A DNA stretch of 64,000 nt from Alkalibacterium iburiense (lineage in GTDB: Bacteria > Bacillota > Bacilli > Lactobacillales > Carnobacteriaceae_A): contig NZ_BAAACW010000017.1 of NCBI RefSeq assembly GCF_039521845.1, forward strand, positions 1-64,000, written 5' to 3'. The notes under the pieces were generated by a model. The model saw only the letters and a program-made list of their open reading frames with translations, was not told the DNA's origin and did not search any database. This document shows, piece by piece, positions 43,273 through 52,259 of the stretch (position 1 is the first letter of the stretch; every line of letters starts with the position of its first letter). Both the position numbers and the translations under genes were made by a program.

Positions 43273-44373
43273 ATGACTATTATTGCTCAATTACAAGATG
43301 AAATGAAAAGCGAAAACCTAGATTTGCTCTACTATGATGACCCTCTAGTGGTTTCTTATCTGACCGGATTTGAAAGTGATCCGCATGAACGTGTATTAGC
43401 TGTTCTCTTATTTCAAGATGCCCTATGGATGATTTGTCCAGCTATGGAATATCCCAGTGTAAAAACTATAAAAGAAGCTCAACTGGTTTTGCCTTATAAA
43501 GATGAAAATTCCCCTTGGGCTATTTTAAAGGAAGCTTTAGACCATTCTCCTAAACAGGTGACCCGAATCGGAATCAGTGAGGATACTTTATCTGTCGCCC
43601 GTTATCACTCACTCCGTTCCGTTTTCAAAGAAGCAGAGTTTGAAAACAGCACCTCACTTATTCAAAACAAGCGTGTCATCAAGCAGCCTCATGAGATAAC
43701 CATCATGAAAGAAGCTGGCGACCTTGCTGATAAAGCTTTAAAAGTAGGAATGGACTACTTGAAGAATGGTATTAGCGAAGAAGAAGTTGTGGCAAAAATT
43801 GAATATGAGATGAAAAAAATTGGCGTAGCAGACATGAGTTTCTCCACTATGGTCTTGTTCGGCGACCACGCTGCCAGTCCCCATGGTACCCCTGGAAAGA
43901 GGCAATTACAGCCTGGAGAGCTCGTTTTATTTGATTTGGGTGTCGTTCATAAAGGGTATACAAGTGATGTGACACGAACCGTTGCTTATGGAGAAGTCAG
44001 TGAGAAAGCCAAAGAGATTTATCATATTGTTTTAGAAGCTCAGGAAATGGCTCAGAAAGCTGTTAAAGCTGGAATGACAACGGGAGAATTGGATGCCATT
44101 GCCCGAACTGTGATTAAAGAAGCTGGTTACGGAGAATACTTCACCCATAGATTAGGACATGGTCTTGGTAAATCTGTCCACGAATTCCCTGATGTAGCGC
44201 CAAATGTAACAGTCGAATTGAAAAACGGTATGTGCTTCTCCATTGAACCAGGCATTTATATAGAAAACTCTGTCGGTGTTCGCATTGAAGATTGCGTTTA
44301 TGTCACAGATAATGGTGCCATTCCGTTCACTCATACCCCTAAAGAGCTGATTGTTTTACCTGTTAAAGAATAA
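43273..44373 (+). CDS. pepQ: Xaa-Pro dipeptidase PepQ
   Basis: This 366-residue M24 prolidase releases proline from Xaa-Pro dipeptides in the cytoplasm. Metal ligands are visible in FDLGVVHKGYTSDVTRT, THRLGHGLGKSVHE and SIEPGIYIENSVGVRIEDCV. The open frame begins at 43198, but the ATG at 43273 follows GAGGAAGAAGG and gives the usual PepQ start. Divergence from ccpA supports the name over PapA. Confidence 0.93.
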   Translation: MTIIAQLQDEMKSENLDLLYYDDPLVVSYLTGFESDPHERVLAVLLFQDALWMICPAMEYPSVKTIKEAQLVLPYKDENSPWAILKEALDHSPKQVTRIGISEDTLSVARYHSLRSVFKEAEFENSTSLIQNKRVIKQPHEITIMKEAGDLADKALKVGMDYLKNGISEEEVVAKIEYEMKKIGVADMSFSTMVLFGDHAASPHGTPGKRQLQPGELVLFDLGVVHKGYTSDVTRTVAYGEVSEKAKEIYHIVLEAQEMAQKAVKAGMTTGELDAIARTVIKEAGYGEYFTHRLGHGLGKSVHEFPDVAPNVTVELKNGMCFSIEPGIYIENSVGVRIEDCVYVTDNGAIPFTHTPKELIVLPVKE

Positions 44374-44494
44374 TATCATGTTATCTCAATTCATTCAGAT
44401 TTTTTTGGATTATGATTTAATCGAGCTGGTTTTATCTCCATTCACTCAAGTGAAAATATGAAATGAGTTGATTGAGCTTGAAAGGGTAAGCATA

Positions 44495-44526
44495 AAAAAG
44501 GAGCGCATTTCCGTGTGCTCCTTTTT
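44495..44526. terminator. Terminator between pepQ and the FMN-type lipoprotein gene
   Basis: AAAAAGGAGC (44495-44504) and GCTCCTTTTT (44517-44526), with T runs on either strand, between convergent genes. Confidence 0.88.
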
Positions 44527-44532
44527 CTCTGT

Positions 44533-45054
44533 TTAATTATCTACACCAATTGTTTCTGTCGCTCCATTTTCAGCAGCATTAAGTAACATAGCGGCATATC
44601 CTTGGAACTTTTCCGATGTTCCTGTCGCCCCTGAAACAACATCCACTTCAGCCACATCCTGAGTGCTCACCAGCTGATCATTTAATTCTGGTATTACATC
44701 TTGAGGGCCTACACCCGTTTCGGCTGCCATCGCTTCCTGGTAAGCGTCATCCTCTGTTTTAGGGTTTCCTTCTTCGTCGTATTCGTTATAGTCAGAAGAG
44801 ACGACTTCACCCTCTTCTACTTCAATGGTAAACTCTACTCTCCAACCATTTTCATCCGTGTTATTTTCTACCAGTTCGTACGTGCCATCCAGGAGAGTCC
44901 CGTGAGTCACTTCGACATCAGTGGTTCCTTCTTCTACCCCAGTCTCTCCGTCTCCTACTTCAGACGTTGGTTCATGATCTTCAACTTCATTGTCACAAGC
45001 AGTTAAAAGCAGTCCTGAAAAAGCGACTATACAGATTCCTTTTACCCATTTCAT
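44533..45054 (-). CDS. FMN-binding-domain lipoprotein, possibly flavinylated (PplA-like)
   Basis: This 173-residue protein has a lipoprotein signal with lipobox LLTAC at residues 16-20, then an acidic Glu/Asp/Thr/Gly linker and one small FMN_bind-type domain (LLDGTYELVENNTDENGWRVEFTIEVEEGEV... to the end). Near the C terminus it has DVVSGATGTSEKF, a match to the S/TGA[ST]x[ST] motif where ApbE attaches FMN to a Ser/Thr. PplA in Listeria, a flavinylated lipoprotein of extracellular electron transfer, has related repeats. Only one domain is present here and no ApbE or Ndh2 gene is near. The covalent flavin is inferred. Confidence 0.72.
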   Translation of the reverse strand: MKWVKGICIVAFSGLLLTACDNEVEDHEPTSEVGDGETGVEEGTTDVEVTHGTLLDGTYELVENNTDENGWRVEFTIEVEEGEVVSSDYNEYDEEGNPKTEDDAYQEAMAAETGVGPQDVIPELNDQLVSTQDVAEVDVVSGATGTSEKFQGYAAMLLNAAENGATETIGVDN

Positions 45055-45081
45055 GCCTGTCTCACTCCTTTTAATAATCGA

Positions 45082-45112
45082 AAAAAGGATGCCAAAACTC
45101 GGGCATCCTTTT
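45082..45112 (-). terminator. Terminator after the ytxH-like gene
   Basis: AAAAGGATGCC and GGCATCCTTTT form an 11-bp perfect stem just beyond the stop codon, with A/T tails on both sides. Confidence 0.85.
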
Positions 45113-45122
45113 AGTTTACTAA

Positions 45123-45797
45123 TTAATTATCTGAGTCGTAGTCGACACCTTTTGTTCGAGACGTTTGTCCCGGTTTATTCGCTTGTAGTGAGTCTTCTTT
45201 ATCTTTACTATTCATTGAGCCTTTATTTGGACCAAAATCTGAATCTTCTCTCGCATCTTCTTTTTCTGGTTCTTTAGCTTCTCTTGTATCTGTTACGTCT
45301 AAAGGACCGTCTTCCTTTGATTGAGATGAAGAATCGGAAGAAGAATGAGATGCTTCTTTTTTCCCGTCTTCTACTGTGTCCTTCATTTCTTTTCCGGTTT
45401 CTTTAGTAATTTCCATACCTCTTTCGGTTCCCTCTTTAAGGGTTTCTTTCATATTTTCAGCCGTTTCTCTTGCTTCTTTTTTAATTTGATCCAAGTTCTT
45501 TTTGCTCTCGTCCATGTCAGAGCCTGCCTGATTGGTTAATTGTTCATATGTGGCAGAAGCATTTTCTAAATACTCTGATCCTGCTTTATTAGCTGTATCT
45601 TTTAATTCTAATCCTTTATCTTTAGCTAGTTGAACATAATCTCTTGCCTGATCTTTGGCCTTATCTGCTTGCGTGCCAATTTCATGGCGCATATCTTTAC
45701 CTGATTTTGGCGCAAATAGTAAAGCCGAGATTCCTGCTACTGCTGCTCCTACAAATGTCCCTAATACAAAACTCTCTGTGTCAAACTGCTTCTTCAT
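45123..45797 (-). CDS. ytxH: YtxH domain protein
   Basis: This 224-residue protein begins with the YtxH signature SFVLGTFVGAAVAGISALLFAPKSGKDMR, a hydrophobic segment ending in the conserved FAPKSG, followed by a long amphipathic Lys/Glu/Asp/Ser-rich helical tail. In B. subtilis ytxG and ytxH belong to the sigma-B general-stress group and lie near ccpA, as here. It follows ytxG by 36 bases. Function is unknown. Confidence 0.88.
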   Translation of the reverse strand: MKKQFDTESFVLGTFVGAAVAGISALLFAPKSGKDMRHEIGTQADKAKDQARDYVQLAKDKGLELKDTANKAGSEYLENASATYEQLTNQAGSDMDESKKNLDQIKKEARETAENMKETLKEGTERGMEITKETGKEMKDTVEDGKKEASHSSSDSSSQSKEDGPLDVTDTREAKEPEKEDAREDSDFGPNKGSMNSKDKEDSLQANKPGQTSRTKGVDYDSDN

Positions 45798-45833
45798 TAT
45801 TGATTATCTCTCCTTCATTTCTTTTAAGTGATT

Positions 45834-46232
45834 TTAATCTTTAACTGATGAGCTGACTTTTTTCGCAATGCCTAAAGACGCACCTTTTTTAGAAGCACTG
45901 GATAAGTGAGTAGTTAAATTACGAGTAGACGCGTTCAAGCTAGATACCGATTCTCCTAAGTCGCCTATCGCTCGGAATAGTGGGTCTGTTAAACCAAGTT
46001 TCCCATTCACATCATCCAAGGTCGTATTTGATTTATTTAATAGTCCTTCCACCTCGATGAGTAAATGATCCGCATCTTTTGTTATCGTGCTAAGGCTCTT
46101 ATTCGCTTCCTCAATCGTTGTATTCAATTCTTTTACTACATTGGCTACTTTAAATAAAACATAGCACAATCCTAACACGAGTACTGCAAAAGCAATTGCG
46201 GCAATTAATGCTGCTATTTCTCCACCTGACAT
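45834..46232 (-). CDS. ytxG: DUF948 membrane protein (YtxG-like)
   Basis: This 132-residue protein has one N-terminal membrane helix (IAALIAAIAFAVLVLGLCYVLFKVANVV) and a Thr/Leu/Asn-rich helical region NTTIEEANKSLSTITKDADHLL, typical of DUF948. It probably acts with YtxH at the membrane. The function is not known. The order ytxG-ytxH with ccpA nearby is conserved in Bacilli. Confidence 0.86.
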   Translation of the reverse strand: MSGGEIAALIAAIAFAVLVLGLCYVLFKVANVVKELNTTIEEANKSLSTITKDADHLLIEVEGLLNKSNTTLDDVNGKLGLTDPLFRAIGDLGESVSSLNASTRNLTTHLSSASKKGASLGIAKKVSSSVKD

Positions 46233-46404
46233 AATTATCCCTCTTTCTGTTTTCTGATTCTTTTATAAGATAAGAGTACCACTCTCTTAGGATTAAATGC
46301 AAACAAGAGGGGTTATGAAAATTAAAATAATTGAAATTGAATCTTTTTCAAAACCTGTTAAAATGTAAGAAATACAAAAGGATTTTTTCAGAAAGGATAA
46401 TAGT

Positions 46405-47298
46405 ATGGACAATAGACCAGAAACGATTGATAACATTGGAGATGGAATAGGTGAAGACCTTGGGGCTTTTGAAGAATTCTGGAATGCTATTGATTGGAAT
46501 GCTCTAGCCGCGAGTGTTATTATCGGCGCCTTGAAAATACTTCTTGCTGTTATTCTATTTTTTGTGGTGAAGAAAATAGGTAATGTCGTAATCGAATCTG
46601 TTTTTAAACGCTATATGAAAAATAAAAACACCGTACCTAATCGTTTAAACACCTTATATAAATTAGCTAAAAATATCTTTCATTCCATTCTCTATTTCTT
46701 TTTAGTTTATTCTATATTAGAAATTATTGGAATTCCTGTCGGTACACTTGTAGCCAGTGCGGGAGTCATCGGATTAGCTCTATCCTTAGGAGCACAGGGT
46801 TTTGTTTCTGATATTGTCAATGGATTTATGATTTTATTAGAAAAACAACTGGATGTGGGTGACGTGGTGACGGTTGGGGATGTAACGGGGACGGTCGAAG
46901 ATGTCAATTTAAAGACCACAAAATTAAAAGACTTCGACGGGACGGTTCACTTTATACCTAATCGGGTTATTGAAGTCATAAGTAACCAGTCACGCTCGGA
47001 TATGCGGGTCCTTATATTGCTCCGTCTTTACCCTTCGACTAATTTGGATAAAGTAAGAGAAGTACTGGAACAAGTCAATGCCGAACTGATTCCTAATCAA
47101 TCGGATATAACAGCCGAACCAACCGGCGTCTCTTTTGTTCCAGTTGGTTCTGGACAAATGGCTGCTCAAGTGATTATGTATACGAAAGCCGGCAGTCAAT
47201 GGGGTGTCAGAAATTTGTTCTTTGAAGAGTACGTGGAGGCTTTAAGCCAAAACGGCATTGAACTGCCCGAGATTAATCTGGATCTAACTGGTCAATAA
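46405..47298 (+). CDS. MscS-family mechanosensitive channel
   Basis: This 297-residue channel opens on membrane tension and releases solutes after osmotic downshock. It has an acidic N terminus, three membrane segments, the pore-lining third helix (LVASAGVIGLALSLGAQGFVSDIVNGF), the beta domain (LDVGDVVTVGDVTGTVEDVNLKTTKL...IPNR) and a C-terminal alpha/beta domain. It resembles YkuT of B. subtilis, a small-conductance type. A strong terminator follows. Confidence 0.93.
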   Translation: MDNRPETIDNIGDGIGEDLGAFEEFWNAIDWNALAASVIIGALKILLAVILFFVVKKIGNVVIESVFKRYMKNKNTVPNRLNTLYKLAKNIFHSILYFFLVYSILEIIGIPVGTLVASAGVIGLALSLGAQGFVSDIVNGFMILLEKQLDVGDVVTVGDVTGTVEDVNLKTTKLKDFDGTVHFIPNRVIEVISNQSRSDMRVLILLRLYPSTNLDKVREVLEQVNAELIPNQSDITAEPTGVSFVPVGSGQMAAQVIMYTKAGSQWGVRNLFFEEYVEALSQNGIELPEINLDLTGQ

Positions 47299-47300
47299 TT

Positions 47301-47354
47301 AAAAACAGGCCTCATGCTTTCGTTTAGATAAAAACGAAGAATGAGGCCTGTTTT
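47301..47354. terminator. Bidirectional terminator after mscS and cbpB
   Basis: AAAAACAGGCCTCAT-x-TTCGTTT and complement form a long stem between two convergent genes, ending in TTTT on both strands. Confidence 0.92.
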
Positions 47355-47356
47355 CT

Positions 47357-47836
47357 TTAATGGGCAATCGTCTCTTTTTCAGTTACATGATAAACTTTTT
47401 CAAAGTCGTGCGCTATCCGATTGGTTCCTTTGAGTATTTCGCTCCGGGTGATAATCCCCTTGAAGTAATTGTCGTCATCGACAACGGTAATGAATGCATG
47501 ATTGACTAGCATCCGTAAAACATCTTCCAATTCAAAATCTTCTTTAACGGAAGGATAATCTGTATCCATCACTTCGCCTACTTCAATTTCACCTAATTTT
47601 TCAAAATGGACATCTTCTATATCCATTATCGCATGCATGATGGTCGGCATGGAGATTAACCCTTTCATTTTTGAGTCACTGTCCAAAACCGGCACCACAG
47701 CATATTTATCCGTTGTTAATAAAAGTAAGGCATGATTCAGTCTGTTTTGCAAGCCAACAACAGCTACTTCATTAGCGGGTTTAACTAAGCTATTTTCATC
47801 TTCAACCAAAAAACGTTTCATTTTATCACTAATCAT
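47357..47836 (-). CDS. cbpB: Tandem CBS-domain protein, CbpB/DarB (YkuL)-like
   Basis: This 159-residue soluble protein consists of two CBS motifs (LLLTTDKYAVVPVLDSDSKMKGLI and LRMLVNHAFITVVDDDNYFKGIITRSEIL). Length and sequence match CbpB of Listeria and DarB (YkuL) of B. subtilis, which bind c-di-AMP and, when free, stimulate the (p)ppGpp synthetase Rel. It is a monocistronic gene convergent to the mechanosensitive channel gene. Both genes bear on osmotic or potassium balance, so this may be a meaningful pairing. Confidence 0.86.
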   Translation of the reverse strand: MISDKMKRFLVEDENSLVKPANEVAVVGLQNRLNHALLLLTTDKYAVVPVLDSDSKMKGLISMPTIMHAIMDIEDVHFEKLGEIEVGEVMDTDYPSVKEDFELEDVLRMLVNHAFITVVDDDNYFKGIITRSEILKGTNRIAHDFEKVYHVTEKETIAH

Positions 47837-48019
47837 TTCTTCACTCCTTGTAAACGCTCTATTCTCCTTTATTCTACCAATAATCCGACGGTTTCCAAAA
47901 TAATCCCGGCAATTAAGAGAAAATTCTTAGATTCAGTTAAAAGAGGATTATCATAATTCCAAAAACATAAGGATTATATCATTATAATGATTGGAAAATA
48001 ATGAGAGATATTTAAGCGA

Positions 48020-48538
48020 TTAGTTCAAATGAATAGACTGGCTTATTTCTGGAATGCTGTTGTGGTCCTTATCATAGAAATCAAAAGTGGCTGTCGTTTT
48101 ATCTTCATCAATAGTGAGTACAAGATATGTACCTTTGTGTCGATCACGGGGCTGAGTCAAACTGCCTGGATTGACAAAGTAGATGCCTTCTTCTTCCGCT
48201 ACTTTTGCAACGTGGGTATGTCCATAGAACACAAATCGGCATCCGGCTTTCTTAGCTTCTTCTTTTAACCGATCATAAGACTGTTTCACTTTATGCTTAT
48301 GCCCATGAGCAATGAGAAATAACTCTCCTTGTATTTCTTCTAAGCGACTTAATTTTAATTTGTTTGCAAAATCCATGTTGCCTTCTACTGTTTGGTAATT
48401 CTGGAAAAGAGGATGATCTTCAGGCAGTTCTGAGTCCCCGCAATGAAACCAAGCATCTGTATCTTCTGAGTGAATAGATAGCAATTCTTCCATGTAATAC
48501 GTATCTCCGTGATTGTCGCTTACTACAACGATTTTCAT
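48020..48538 (-). CDS. Metallophosphoesterase, YfcE/YsnB family
   Basis: This 172-residue calcineurin-like phosphodiesterase has metal motifs VVSDNHGD (start), HCGDSE, AHGHKHKV and YGHTHVAKV. It hydrolyses phosphodiesters; the natural substrate is not known. It lies 19 bases after rdgB in the racE-ysnA-ysnB gene order of Bacilli. Confidence 0.92.
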   Translation of the reverse strand: MKIVVVSDNHGDTYYMEELLSIHSEDTDAWFHCGDSELPEDHPLFQNYQTVEGNMDFANKLKLSRLEEIQGELFLIAHGHKHKVKQSYDRLKEEAKKAGCRFVFYGHTHVAKVAEEEGIYFVNPGSLTQPRDRHKGTYLVLTIDEDKTTATFDFYDKDHNSIPEISQSIHLN

Positions 48539-48557
48539 CCTGTTCCGTCCTTCCTAT

Positions 48558-49169
48558 TTAAAAATCCTTCATCCAATCTGACCAGTTCTTTTCCAATTTT
48601 TCTAATGCTCGTGCTCGGTGACTGATTTCATTTTTTTCCTCTTCTGATAATTCAGCTAAAGTCTTGTCTTTTTCAGGCACATAAAATAAAGGATCGTAGC
48701 CAAAACCGTTCAATCCTCTTGGCACACCAGCTATTTGTCCTTCTAATTTACCGTCAACCACTAGAGACTCTTTTTCAGGATGAGCGATGGCTAGTGAACA
48801 ATGAAAGGTTGCTTTGCGATTCTCATCTTTTACATCAGCTAGTTCGTTCAGCAACTTCGCATTGTTTCTGGCATCATTCTTTTCCTCTCCGGCATATCTG
48901 GCAGAATAAACTCCAGGCTGGCCATGTAACGCTTCAACAGCTAATCCAGAATCATCTGCAATAACAACTGTTTGCAGTTCTTTTGCAATGGTTTCAGCTT
49001 TTAAGAGAGCATTTTCTTGAAAGGTCTCTCCCGTTTCTTCTACATCTTCCAACTCTGGAAAGTCAAGGAGAGTTTTAATACTGTATCCGTATCTTTCAAA
49101 TAACGCTTCAAACTCTTTTGCTTTTCCTTTATTTTTTGTTGCTATAACAACGAGTTTATCCTTATTCAT
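48558..49169 (-). CDS. rdgB: Non-canonical purine NTP pyrophosphatase (RdgB/HAM1)
   Basis: This 203-residue enzyme hydrolyses dITP, ITP and XTP so that deaminated bases stay out of DNA. Substrate loop ATKNKGKAKEFEALF and catalytic DDSGLAVEALHGQPGVYSARYAG are both clear, with GFGYDPLFYVPEKDKTLAEL near the C terminus. It overlaps murI by eight bases and so is probably coupled to it. Confidence 0.95.
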   Translation of the reverse strand: MNKDKLVVIATKNKGKAKEFEALFERYGYSIKTLLDFPELEDVEETGETFQENALLKAETIAKELQTVVIADDSGLAVEALHGQPGVYSARYAGEEKNDARNNAKLLNELADVKDENRKATFHCSLAIAHPEKESLVVDGKLEGQIAGVPRGLNGFGYDPLFYVPEKDKTLAELSEEEKNEISHRARALEKLEKNWSDWMKDF

Positions 49170-49983
49170 CTTTTTCCAACCTTTCTAAAGAGACCGTTTG
49201 ACAATCAAATTCATCCGTCCCCATCCAGTCTGTTGCAATACGCTTAAATAGGTCAACCGATTCATCTGTTGTATATAACTGTATTGTAGATGGAGACAGA
49301 CTGTCTGCTAATAAGTCTTCTGACGTTAAAATATCTTCTATCTTTTCTGAAGTTAGAACACCCGGATCAATTAAGGTGACCTCTTCCCCCATGGCTTCTT
49401 GGATAAAAGGAGACAAGAGAGGAAAGTGTGTGCAGCCTAATATGAGCGTATCCATGTCTTCTTTTTTAAACGTATCCAATTGAGCGAGTACCGCTTCTCT
49501 CGCTTGTTCTGATTTGTAGAGATTGCTTTCTACTATATCTACAAAAGATGGACAGGCCATTTGTGAAAGGACCACATCCTCACTGAACTGATGGATGGTT
49601 TTGGTATAAAACCCGGATTCCACTGTGCTTTTTGTTGCTAGCACTCCAATGTGTTTAGTGGTGCTCGTCTTGACAGCTGCTTCACTCCCAGGTGAAATCA
49701 CGCCAATAACTGGAACAGACACGTGCTCTTTGACTCTGTCCAAAGCTTGAGCTGTCGCCGTGTTGCACGCAATGACAATCATTTTGACATCACATTGCAT
49801 TAAAAAATCAGCCATTTCCAATGTGAAAGCAATAATTTCTTCATTTGTTCGATTTCCATATGGACATCTGGCTGTATCTCCCATATATACGTAAGACTCA
49901 TGTGGCAACCGTTCTTTTGCTGCTTTTAAAACCGTTAAGCCGCCTGCACCTGAGTCTAATAACCCTATTGGTTTATTATTCAT
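49162..49983 (-). CDS. murI: Glutamate racemase
   Basis: This 273-residue cofactor-free racemase makes D-glutamate for the peptidoglycan stem. Catalytic cysteines lie in IACNTATAQAL (about residue 74) and LGCTHFPLL (about residue 184), and PIGLLDSGAGGLTV begins the protein. It heads the murI-rdgB-phosphoesterase operon, divergent from yslB. Confidence 0.95.
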   Translation of the reverse strand: MNNKPIGLLDSGAGGLTVLKAAKERLPHESYVYMGDTARCPYGNRTNEEIIAFTLEMADFLMQCDVKMIVIACNTATAQALDRVKEHVSVPVIGVISPGSEAAVKTSTTKHIGVLATKSTVESGFYTKTIHQFSEDVVLSQMACPSFVDIVESNLYKSEQAREAVLAQLDTFKKEDMDTLILGCTHFPLLSPFIQEAMGEEVTLIDPGVLTSEKIEDILTSEDLLADSLSPSTIQLYTTDESVDLFKRIATDWMGTDEFDCQTVSLERLEKDE

Positions 49984-50179
49984 TTTATTTCAACCTATTC
50001 TATATCTATCTCTATTTTTTACTTATAAATTCACATTATGTGTAGTATCACCTGTCAAAAAAAGGTAAAATAAGTAAGTATGGTTTTACCCTCTCTTATT
50101 ATTATAAAGAATTATTTGAAAAATATAAAGGTAAACTAGGTTGAGTGAGATAAAGTTCGTTAAAGGAGTACATTGAAGC

Positions 50180-50602
50180 ATGGAACAGGAAGCAACCCCT
50201 CACGTGCAGGGCATTACGTTACTTAGAGATCAATTATTACCGAAATTATTAAAAGAAGACGAAGAAAGCATATTATATTGGGCTGGGAAAGAACTCGCTC
50301 GCTCATATGACTTTTCATCCGTAGAAGATATTTTACAGACGATGGAAGAGGTTTCTTTTGGAACAGTCGAAATGGTGGAAAAGAAACGCTCCTCTTATCG
50401 TTTTCATTTATTCGGGTCTGTTGTTACCAGTCGTTTAAATGGCAACAAGAACGCAACGTTTGATCTGGAAACAGGCTTTTTAGCTCAAGCGGTCCAACAG
50501 GTGAGCCAGGTTTATTCTGAAGGAACGTATCGCCTAATAAAAAAAGGAAGCCGAATAGAAATACTCATACAGACAGACCGGAAAGAATCCCTTACTGAAT
50601 AG
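50180..50602 (+). CDS. yslB: YslB family protein (DUF2507)
   Basis: This 140-residue protein contains GKELARSYDFSSVEDILQTMEE and LETGFLAQAVQQ, typical of DUF2507, which is related to small-molecule V4R folds. It has no known function. In B. subtilis yslB likewise lies in this general chromosomal region. AAAGGAG precedes the ATG. Confidence 0.85.
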   Translation: MEQEATPHVQGITLLRDQLLPKLLKEDEESILYWAGKELARSYDFSSVEDILQTMEEVSFGTVEMVEKKRSSYRFHLFGSVVTSRLNGNKNATFDLETGFLAQAVQQVSQVYSEGTYRLIKKGSRIEILIQTDRKESLTE

Positions 50603-50604
50603 TA

Positions 50605-50646
50605 AAAGCCTTAACGCTCAGTTCAAACGGAGCGTTAAGGCTTTTT
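50605..50646. terminator. Bidirectional terminator after yslB
   Basis: AGCCTTAACGCT and AGCGTTAAGGCT form a 12-bp stem with T6 on the plus strand and AAAA beforehand. Shared with the convergent FAD protein gene, whose stop codon it touches. Confidence 0.92.
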
Positions 50647-52103
50647 TATATTACAGATGCTTCTAGCATAGACTGCACCCCAGTTATAGCACTTTGAGAT
50701 ACCAAATCGACATTCGTATTGCCGATTTGTATACCTGAAGCCAATTGACCATATACTTTAAAGAAGGGGCGGACTTTACCTGTGCCATCCTTTATTGACA
50801 TAGAGGGATAGTCAATAGCTACTCCACCAAATGGGTAGGGTAAGACGAGTTTATCCTCCAATAATTGTCTGATTAAAGGCTGTTGATGTTCTGTTTGAGA
50901 AAGAAGATGAGTTCTCTGTCCCGTTGCATTAATTAAATAATCAATCTGTGTAGGCTTCTCATTTTGCGTGTGGATTAAAAATTCTTTTTCATTATGATTG
51001 ATAGAAGTGATGGCATTATGCATACGAATCTTTCCTTCTTCATGCCCATCGAGTATGTCTTGTGCTACTTTTTGAGGAATGGGAATTTTGAAACGAGAAA
51101 AATGGAGCTCTCTGTGTTTTTTAAACACCCTTTTTTCACTATCTGGCAAAGCTAACCATATATAAGGAAAGGTCTCTTTCAATTCCCCAATCAATTTCTG
51201 AAATCGGCCTAATTCTTTTAGATGATGGAGGTCTTTTTTCAACCCCTCTATATCTCCCGATCCAAGATTCTCCCATATCCATTTTATATTAATCTGGTAA
51301 TCTAGCCCTATCTTGATAAACCATTCTTCAACACCCTTTAAGGTGAGTGTCCTGTCTGTTTGAAGTAAGGCATTCAGATAAGCATCCTTTTTTTCTTTTG
51401 TGAGTAGGGTGTCAGGAAAATATCCTCTAATGGAAGAAAACTTACTGTCCAATGAAAAAAAGTGAAATGTCGCTTCTGGATTTTTCTTTTTTAAAAAGTG
51501 CATCGCGTCCAGTGCTGTTAACCGAGACCCCAGTATGCCGATGGATGCCTTCTTTGTTTCAAACGCTAACTGCTTAGTAGCCGGATAAGGATGATACACA
51601 TACTGGGATAGTCCTTTTAACTGGAAAGGATCCTGGTAAGCCAAATGACCGACTGCCAGGTGCACAACGTCGACTTTTTTTATATAGTCTTTTGTTTCAA
51701 TAAGATAAGAAGCATGATCCCCTATTGCCCTGATACGTGTCACTTTTTGATAAATAACTGTCACAGGTAAGTCAATAAGCCACTCCTCCAGTCTTTCTTT
51801 TACATACTCACCAAACCATGCTCTGGGAACGTGAAGAGACTTCGCATCTGTGATAGGTTTGTTTTGTTCAATCCACTGTAAAAAGTCAGTGGGATGTGAA
51901 GGGTCTATGGTCATGGACTCTGCGTACTGATTCAATACTAATGCAGAGTCATCCTGCTGATAAGGAAGACCTGTTCCAAATAATTCACTATCAGAAAAAA
52001 TTATGAGTTCTACTTTTTTTAATTGAGTCTGACTCAATTGCTTTTTTATTTCTCTTATTAAACTGACACCTGCTACTCCCATGCCAATGATGGCTATTTT
52101 CAT
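50646..52103 (-). CDS. FAD/NAD(P)-binding protein
   Basis: This 485-residue protein starts with the dinucleotide-binding signature KIAIIGMGVAGVSLIREI and has SIGILGSRLTALDAMH as a second nucleotide-binding glycine motif, an Ala/Asn-Thr-Gly-Gln segment LINATGQRTHLL, and LVLPYPFGGVAIDYPSM late. This is the pattern of the FAD_NAD_binding_9 oxidoreductase family (PF13454), found across lactic acid bacteria with no assigned substrate. It is monocistronic. The cofactor is well supported; the reaction is not known. Confidence 0.75.
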   Translation of the reverse strand: MKIAIIGMGVAGVSLIREIKKQLSQTQLKKVELIIFSDSELFGTGLPYQQDDSALVLNQYAESMTIDPSHPTDFLQWIEQNKPITDAKSLHVPRAWFGEYVKERLEEWLIDLPVTVIYQKVTRIRAIGDHASYLIETKDYIKKVDVVHLAVGHLAYQDPFQLKGLSQYVYHPYPATKQLAFETKKASIGILGSRLTALDAMHFLKKKNPEATFHFFSLDSKFSSIRGYFPDTLLTKEKKDAYLNALLQTDRTLTLKGVEEWFIKIGLDYQINIKWIWENLGSGDIEGLKKDLHHLKELGRFQKLIGELKETFPYIWLALPDSEKRVFKKHRELHFSRFKIPIPQKVAQDILDGHEEGKIRMHNAITSINHNEKEFLIHTQNEKPTQIDYLINATGQRTHLLSQTEHQQPLIRQLLEDKLVLPYPFGGVAIDYPSMSIKDGTGKVRPFFKVYGQLASGIQIGNTNVDLVSQSAITGVQSMLEASVI

Positions 52104-52206
52104 ATAAATTGACCCCCTCTTTCTGTTCTTTTATAGTTTATCAGATGACGTGTAAATTTATAGTAAAGGAGTTAACGAGACCATTACAACTTTGCTCCAA
52201 TTGAAC

Positions 52207-52252
52207 ATAAAAAAACGTTCTCTTACTCTTTCTTTTCAGAAAATAAGAGAAC
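52207..52252 (-). terminator. Terminator of the small unknown gene
   Basis: GTTCTCTTA and TAAGAGAAC form a 9-bp stem; the minus strand continues GTTTTTTTA. Confidence 0.82.
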
Positions 52253-52259
52253 ACTTAAC

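Noticed and set aside
50064..50090. Inverted repeat GGTAAAA / TTTTACC upstream of yslB
   Set aside because: Short arms with a 13-nt loop and no T run; could be chance in AT-rich promoter DNA.
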